64,000 nt of DNA from Aquanectria penicillioides (taxonomy: Eukaryota > Ascomycota > Sordariomycetes > Hypocreales > Nectriaceae). The translations under genes and the position numbers were made by a program. Each line of letters starts with the position of its first letter. Position 1 is the first letter of the stretch. Shown here piece after piece: positions 57,536-64,000 of this stretch. The notes beneath the pieces are model-generated. The model did not search any database. It saw only the letters and a list, made by a program, of their open reading frames with translations, and had not been told where the DNA came from. The DNA lies in contig PYIU01000002.1 of the NCBI GenBank assembly GCA_003415625.1, positions 4,960,001-5,024,000 on the forward strand. The letters are read 5' to 3'.

Positions 57536-59370
57536 TCTTCGTGGCGTGCTCCTCGTGGCGGATAAGACAAAAAAGCGGCAAAAGACTGTTGGATGGCGAC
57601 TGTGGCTTCCCAAACTGGGTCTCGGAGCGAGGATGCTTGGGGAGGGCTGGTGATCACGAGAGGTGACAGAGCCGTCGGACAGCCACTCTGAAGAATGTAA
57701 CGGGAAGAAGGGACTCTCGGGTGACGTCTATCGAGCCATTGCTGAGTGAAACGGAAGCTTTCAATTATGCCTTGGGCTTTCTGGTCGAACCAAACAAAAC
57801 CAGGTTCTCGCAAGACCTTTGACTTTGAGCACGAGCAAGCGTGCAGGCCGGGTGGCATGCTCCTTATAGGAGGGCATATCTAGTCGTCGAGAGCCCACAT
57901 GCGTCTAACTTCAATGGCACGGGGACAATCCCGGAGCCACGCGTCAACAGCAGCAACCACTTCAACGATTCTGCCGTTGGCAACGGCGGCATTCTGCAAA
58001 GTCCTAGACATGTGGTCCCATTTGGTCGGCGCCTTCTCATCACATTGGCCGAGAAACCAAGGCGGCCGAGTGCCGAGGAGCTGCGACGAGGCGCCAAAAC
58101 GTGGTGTGGCATGTCTACGGCCGTGATGGAGGAATGCGCAAGTGTCTGGAATCCAGGGTCTCAGAGGCCCGATCGGGATGGCTCGAGTCTGGCATCGTCG
58201 GGATACTGTGCGTATCTGCGACTCTTTTGGAGGCGAATTGTCTCGAGTCAAGCTTGACAGCGTAGACCGGCTTTCAGGTTTCCTATTTAGCTTTTAATGT
58301 CTAGTGGCACCCACGACTCAAACGCCACTCAGAGGCTGACGCTCTCGAGGCGGGATTCTCATAGATATTCATAGTTGTTTTTCATTCGCGAGTTTTACCA
58401 TTTGGCACATGTGAATAGTCTAGCCCTTTTCTCCGAAACCCAATCCGTTCGAAAGCTTGCTTTAGCACGTCAAATGGCCTAGCTCTTGATTGCGAATCAC
58501 GCTCGCCATACACTCGCACCAGACAACCCCCGGTGCGATGCCACCATTCCTAGAATAACGAGACTGTGGTACACGGATGCCTCCCAAGTTGACAGTGACC
58601 ATTGGTCAGGAAAATGTTATAAAGGGAGCGCAAACGACACTCAACTGACCACTGTCTAGGTCCTGTCTCACCACGGGCCTCGGCGGGCGGACCAGAAGTT
58701 AACCTTTGAGGCGTTGTTCACGCAAGTAGGATCCTAGGAGTTGGAAATATACCAAACGGTTCTTAATAGATGGCGATTTTTGGGGGGTTTTTGTTTTCCT
58801 TTCTTCTAGTTCTTTTTTCTAACTAGAAAAGAAGAAGTCGCCAAGGTTGTGTGGCTTGCCAATATCTGGGCGGGGATGTGATGGGAATGGGCACTAGTCA
58901 CATTCAAACACATATGGATGGGTGAACGACATCGCATGCTTTATTCAACAACTAGGCATCCAATATATCAAAGAAAGCTATGGATTATTAGTAATGCCAA
59001 AACAAAGGCCGAAACCGTTCTCATGTCTAAAATTATCTCAGCCTATGCCTTGAAAGGGGGTTTTCGGTGTCATTGTCGAGGTGAGAACGGTTGATCGCTC
59101 GGCTAGCAACAGATATGCACTAGTCACGCCATGTTCAATAGTTGCGCTCCGTGCCAGTTGCTGGAATTGAGCTGCATTTACGCGCATTCCATTGCGTCCT
59201 TGATCGAGTTTTAGACAACGCCGGGCCCAGTTTATACTAGCGTCCGGCGGGCTTATCCAACGTACAGGGCAACTCAACCGAGACACTGGCACGGGTGAGC
59301 TCGTTAGCTCTCCGCAGTTGATTCAGGCATTGACACGGCAGCAGTTGGATGTGCTGTTGTGCCACAAGCC
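57368..59370. other. Gene-less stretch between chitinase and transposon
   Basis: Chitinase promoter side, then about 1.5 kb without a convincing gene. Overlapping ORFs on both strands (57841-58257) look like mutual shadows. Base composition is ordinary up to the TA at 59371. Confidence 0.5.
57492..57532. repeat. (CT)20 dinucleotide run
   Basis: Perfect TC repeat, 41 nt, read as GA on the chitinase strand, 125-165 bp upstream of its ATG; probably promoter or 5' UTR. Confidence 0.95.
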
Positions 59371-59372
59371 TA

Positions 59373-59455
59373 CGGTCGCACATTAGGCACGCGGTGACAA
59401 AGTGCAAAAACCCGAAAATCCAAAATCCCAAAATCCCGAAATTCTGCCCTACCTT
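59373..59455 (+). repeat. Left terminal inverted repeat
   Basis: Begins CGGTCGCACATTAGGCACGC directly after TA. The first 41 nt are identical to the right end; 78 of 83 match overall, and all five differences are transitions. Confidence 0.9.
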
Positions 59456-62400
59456 TACGTACAGTCTATATTGCGTACGGTTGTAAATTCGCCTGTATTA
59501 TTACTATGTAATGAAGTTATTTAGATCTAATAATTAGAAAGGCTGGTCTTTGCTTTATAAGATGTATTATATAATACATTTTGCTATTAACCTAAAATAC
59601 TATAAGAAGGTGCTAGCTATTATTTTAGGTTAGTTAGAACTATTGATTGATGCCTCTATATATGGCCATTTGATTAAGGCTTTGTTGGCTGTATTATATG
59701 TATAAAAGGGTAGGTAATTGAGGCAAAAGTGAAAGAAAGGAAAGTTAATATATATAACTATTTAATAATTAGGGGATCCTTTTAGGACCCTCTATTAAAG
59801 ACTTTAATAGGGTCTTTTTAGGTTTTTTTTCCTTTTAGCTGGATAGGGTTATTTACTAAGGTCTTTAGTCCCTTAAGTAGTAATAGCTAGCTAGAGCTAG
59901 AACCTAGACTATTGTATATATGCCTGCCTTTAAGTGTGTTTCTATTGCTATATTAAGTAGTGCAATTTGGCCACTTGCAATTGCTGCAGTAGCTATTAAA
60001 GTGATCTGGAAGATATATGCAGTAAGGGAAGGGCGCTATATATACATTTAAATTTAAGTGCATTTTATTTACATAAGATAAGCAAGGAGTTAAACTAAAA
60101 ATGCCTTAACTTTAGATAAGTAAGGCATTTATATATAAGTCCTTTATGCCTTAAATTTAGGCTAGTTATATGCAGTTATAGAGGAACTAGACTGGATAAT
60201 TAGGTAGATTTAGAATAGTATACTAAAGTGTGTTTTTAATATATAGCTAGAGCTGCTATCTTAAGATATTAGCCTTTATAAGGCAATGCTTATTAGGCAT
60301 TTATATAAAATGCATTTAAAGAGGCTAAAAAGATATTAGCTTATATATAAAAAAGAATTGATTTTAAGTTATATATAGTGTATTGATGCTAGCTAAAGGG
60401 GATTTTTGGGTTAGGACTGTATATATAGTTAGTAATTTAGAACTTTAGCTATATAAAGAGGGAGGGATATTAGCAATAATATATAATATATTGTTGTTAT
60501 TATTATTGCTATTATCTAAAGGGTTAGTATATATATTGCTTAAAGGGCTTATATATATTAATTGTAGTAATAGTAATAGTAATAGTAAGAAAAGAAAGGC
60601 AATTAAAGTTATAATGTTTTAAATAAATAGTTTTTTAGTTGCCTAGCTGCTAGTTAATAGCTAGCTAATAGCTAGGCAATTAAATTTCTATTAATTCTAT
60701 ATAATTAATAGCATTATATTTAGATTATTAATATATAAGATTCTATAATATTTTAATTAAAAAGTAAAATAATTGCTTATTTTATATAATAAAATTAAAT
60801 TCTATATAATGCTATTAAGTTTATATTAAATCCCTTCCCTTTCCCTTTTTTTATTTTTCTTTCTTTTCTTTTATTTCTCTTTATTATTATATATAAAATG
60901 CTACTATCTTAAAGAAAGGTTAAATGCCTAAAAACTAATTGCCGCTATAAATAAATCTAAAATAAGACTTTTGGCTTTTTTCTTTGCCCTTATTGCAGCA
61001 TTATATAGCTAGAATTAATTAAGTTAAATGATTTTAATAGTGAAGTATCTTTATTTTATATAATTTCTTAAAGTTCTTTATAGTTTATTGCTTTTGCTTT
61101 ATTAAAACTATTACTAAAGCTTTATAATTATATAACTAACTTTAAGAAGAACTTTTAAGTATAAGCCTAAAAAGCTCTTTAAGTTTGCTGACTATAAAAG
61201 ATAGCTGACCCTTATAAAAATCCTATTGGGCTTTTAGTATAGTTAGTTAGTCTTATAACTTTTGGTTAAACTTAAGATAGGTTTTTTATTTTTAAAAAGA
61301 TAAATAAGTTTAATGTATATAAATTATTTAATATTTTACTAAATATTAATTTATTTAGGCATTATTAATTTTAATGCTTTTTTATTATTTAATATTATAA
61401 TTAATACTTTTAAGTTTATAATAAATAAGGAAGAATAAATTATATAATTTATTTAGCCTAGCTTTTTTAAATAATTTAAGGTAAATACCCTATATAAAAT
61501 TGGAAAGTTTTAGTTAAAGTAAGCTAAATTTAATTAACTGCTAAATTTATATTTTGGAAATACTTATACTATTATTAATCTTTTTGCTAAAGGGTTAATT
61601 GATTAGGAGGTTTAAGATAGCCGGTTTCTTATATAGTTAAACTTTTTAATTCCTAATAATAGTTAACCTCTTTATACAGTAAAGTTAATTAAAGAAGAGA
61701 AAGATATAATACTAAAATTACCTTTAGAAAGTTCTTTCTATATATAATAAGAGCCCTTTTTAAAGATATTACTTTTTTTAATCTATTTAATTAAATGTAA
61801 TTACTTTAAAAGTCTAATTCTACCTATATTATTTTATATAACTACCCTATTAAAAGAGTTAGGAATAGGCCTAGCCTTTTATATTTATTAAATTTAGACT
61901 TAAAGATTGATATAAAAGAAAAGATAAGGTATATATAAGACCTAAAATCCTTTAATTTCTTTATTTTAGAAGTTTTAGAGTTAGGTCTATAAGGCATATA
62001 GTATTAGGTTACCTTTAAGGTTTAGGTCAATTTAGAGTTCAATATTATATTTAAGTAGTTAATATTAAATTAAATTAATAATATTTTATATAAATTAAGT
62101 TAATTTTTATATATATTTATGCACTTTACTTAATGGGACTTTAGTTAACTATAAAATTAAAAGTTAATTATTTTGCTAATATTTTTAAACTTTTTAGTAT
62201 AAGGTTAAGTATATAGAAATATATAGTTATTAGTAATTATTAATCTTTTAATTGAAAAATTCTATTATAGATAATTAAGTTATATACTAATGCTATATAT
62301 CTTTTAAAAGAAAGGAATTAATATTAATCCTTTATATAGCATTTAATATTATATATAAAACCTTATAGTTAAAAGCATTATTATCTTTCTTTAATAGAAT

Positions 62401-63857
62401 GCTTTAATTTTAGATACTTTTTATATAATAGAGGTTTGCTAAAATTCTTAAAATAATATACTATTAATTCTTTTATATATAAATCTTATATCTATTCTAA
62501 AGTAATATAAAATTAATAAATTTATCTTATATTATAGAAGTATAAATTATATATAATGCAATTTAATTATTTATACTATTATTTAGGAAAAGAGTATACT
62601 AAATAAGCTTATTAAAGTAAGAAATCTATTAATTAAAAGCTTTTAATTGAAGTTAATGCTATTAGCTTTTAATATAGATATTTTAAGTGCTTAGTCTATA
62701 TATATAGTATAATTGAATTCGATCTTTTTAATAATAAAAGTAATAATTTCTATTTTTATTTTTATATAATATTTTAATTAGCTTAGCTTAAGTGAGGCTA
62801 GCTTATACTACTATCTATAAAGGTATTTTAGTTTTATAGTTTAAATAAGTAAAGAATGGCCTTATTTTAAGATGCTAAATTATATAGAGGTATTGCTTTA
62901 ATATATTTAATTTAGTTATTATAGATTAGCTAATATAAAATTAAATTATATATTATAAGTATATATTAATATAGCTATAAATTTAAAATTTAAACCTTTT
63001 TAATTTTTTATATTTATTTAAATACTAAAGGAAATTTAGTTTAAAAATACTAAAGTCTATATAATGCTTAAAATTCCCTTTTTAATGTTTTTAGACTTTC
63101 TTTAAAAAGATTAATTAATAGAAGTTATAAAGTTAGTTTTAAGAGATTAAGATATTTTTTTAAATATATATATAATTATATAAATATTTTTATTTAAAAT
63201 AATAAATTATTAATAACTTCTAAAGGTCTTATTTAAGAAATTAAATAGTAGTTTAAAGAGCTACTTCTTTTTTATAATTTATATAAAACTATTATTTTAT
63301 ACTATATTAATATTAAATCTTTTGGATTATCTAAAAAGAGATTTATAGTTTATTTTATTTTTAGATATTTTAAAGGATAGATATATTAGAAAATCTATAT
63401 AAATAAAAGTAAAACTATATGCATTTAATAAATTTTTCTATTATTTAGCAATTCTATTATTATATAAGACCCTATTTAAATAGCTACTATTATAAGGTTT
63501 AGCAGCTAATTGCTTTATAGTTCTATATATAAAAAAGCTAATTTATAGTCTTTAGGATCTATTAAATAGGGGTATTTAATATATATAGCTTTAATATTTT
63601 CTTATATAATAAATTAAAAGAGATAGATAAATATTATATAAGACCTTAAGAGGCAATTTAGGACTTTAATGTATAAAGACTAATATTTAGTAGCCTTTAT
63701 ATAGAAAGAAGATAATTTATTTTAGTAAGAATCTATAGATAGGTTTAACCTTTATTGAATAAAGAATGGATATTATTTTATATGGATGAGAGGTCTTTTG
63801 CTGGCTGTGGCATTGTGATCTTGTGGAATGTGGTATATAGTGTGTGAGGGATTTCTG

Positions 63858-63940
63858 AAGGTGGGGTAGAATTTTGGAATTTTGGGATTTTGGATTTTTG
63901 GGTTTTTGCACTTTGTCACCGCGTGCCTAATGTGCGACCG
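63858..63940 (-). repeat. Right terminal inverted repeat
   Basis: Reverse complement of the left end, followed by TA and then ordinary-GC DNA. Four of the five differences are G-to-A or C-to-T in this copy. Confidence 0.9.
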
Positions 63941-63942
63941 TA

Positions 63943-64000
63943 CAAGCCGCGTGTTCGGCTGTCAGTCCAGCCACTCACCAGAATCGATGCGCAAGGTGCG
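63943..64000. other. Unassigned right edge
   Basis: 58 bp of ordinary composition beyond the element; too short to interpret. Confidence 0.4.

Larger units (their letters stand above)
59373..63940. mobile_element. Decayed TIR DNA transposon, AT-rich (RIP-like)
   Basis: 4,568-bp block bounded by 83-nt inverted repeats and flanked on both sides by TA (59371-59372 and 63941-63942), the target-site mark of Tc1/mariner/pogo (Fot1-type) elements. From about 59510 to 63760 it is extremely AT-rich with almost no CpG, and no ORF reaches 60 codons, in contrast to the ~50% GC outside. That fits RIP followed by decay. About 60-90 bp inside each end still has ordinary composition. At 4.6 kb it is longer than typical Fot1 elements (~2 kb), so a nested insertion or a different superfamily is possible. 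No transposase residue pattern can be read. Confidence 0.72.

Noticed and set aside
57841..58257. Overlapping ORFs on both strands
   Set aside because: Neither resembles a protein family; they look like chance open frames of ordinary-GC DNA.
59038..59431. Two minus-strand ORFs next to the transposon
   Set aside because: One reads into the TIR; no recognisable transposase or other domain.
59510..63760. Possible retrotransposon polyprotein remains
   Set aside because: No reverse-transcriptase, integrase or transposase motif could be read through the mutations; only the TIR evidence is kept.
1..64000. Secondary-metabolite gene cluster, CRISPR array or bacterial-type operon
   Set aside because: No PKS/NRPS/terpene genes or spaced repeats; introns and gene content are those of a fungal nuclear chromosome.

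Overview
The window is nuclear DNA of a filamentous ascomycete. Genes sit on both strands and are interrupted by about 45 short introns (mostly 50-110 nt) with GTAWGY-like donors, CTAAC/CTGAC-like branch sites and YAG acceptors. There are wide gene-poor gaps, and an AT-rich block that looks damaged by repeat-induced point mutation (RIP). Protein content (GH18 chitinase, DUF1750 Ssr4, DUF1746 Dsc4-like, TLN-type GH15, Moco sulfurase) fits a Sordariomycete, probably Hypocreales. That placement is inference from recognised families; no search was run.

Layout. 1-1610 (-): homeodomain factor running off the left edge. 4286-5266 (-): Ran GTPase. 7027-7897 (-): proteasome chaperone Nas2. 8561-10084 (+): PWI/SR splicing factor. 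10724-11390 (+): Eaf6. 13195-15741 (+): S9C dipeptidyl-peptidase V-like enzyme. 16365-17141 (+): TAF3-like histone-fold protein. 17803-20304 (-) and 20613-21827 (+): mitochondrial PPR protein and Rcl1, divergent. 21986-23179 (-): Dsc4-like membrane protein. 25996-26383 (+): small conidiation-type protein. 26903-28138 (-): Pxr1. 28721-31518 (-): Ars2/Serrate. 33314-35858 (+): molybdenum cofactor sulfurase. 36045-38477 (-): GH15 hydrolase. 42628-44760 (+): SLC35C2-like transporter. 45400-46412 (-): RBM42-like RRM protein. 49992-52040 (+): 6-phosphogluconate dehydrogenase. 52765-55045 (+): Ssr4. 55896-57367 (-): secreted GH18 chitinase. 59373-63940: TIR-bounded, AT-rich, coding-dead mobile element with TA flanks.

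Most genes are unlinked housekeeping functions: transcription and chromatin (Eaf6, TAF3-like, Ssr4, homeodomain), RNA processing (PWI, Ars2, RBM42, Rcl1, Pxr1), transport, proteasome assembly and carbon metabolism. I see no biosynthetic cluster and no convincing novel multi-gene system. The most notable signals are the decayed transposon with 83-nt inverted ends, two genes each broken by one missing base in a C run (probably consensus errors, possibly real), three introns that appear to end in AAG, and two stop-free introns of 3n length. Intron coordinates were worked out by eye from reading frame, splice signals and family conservation.
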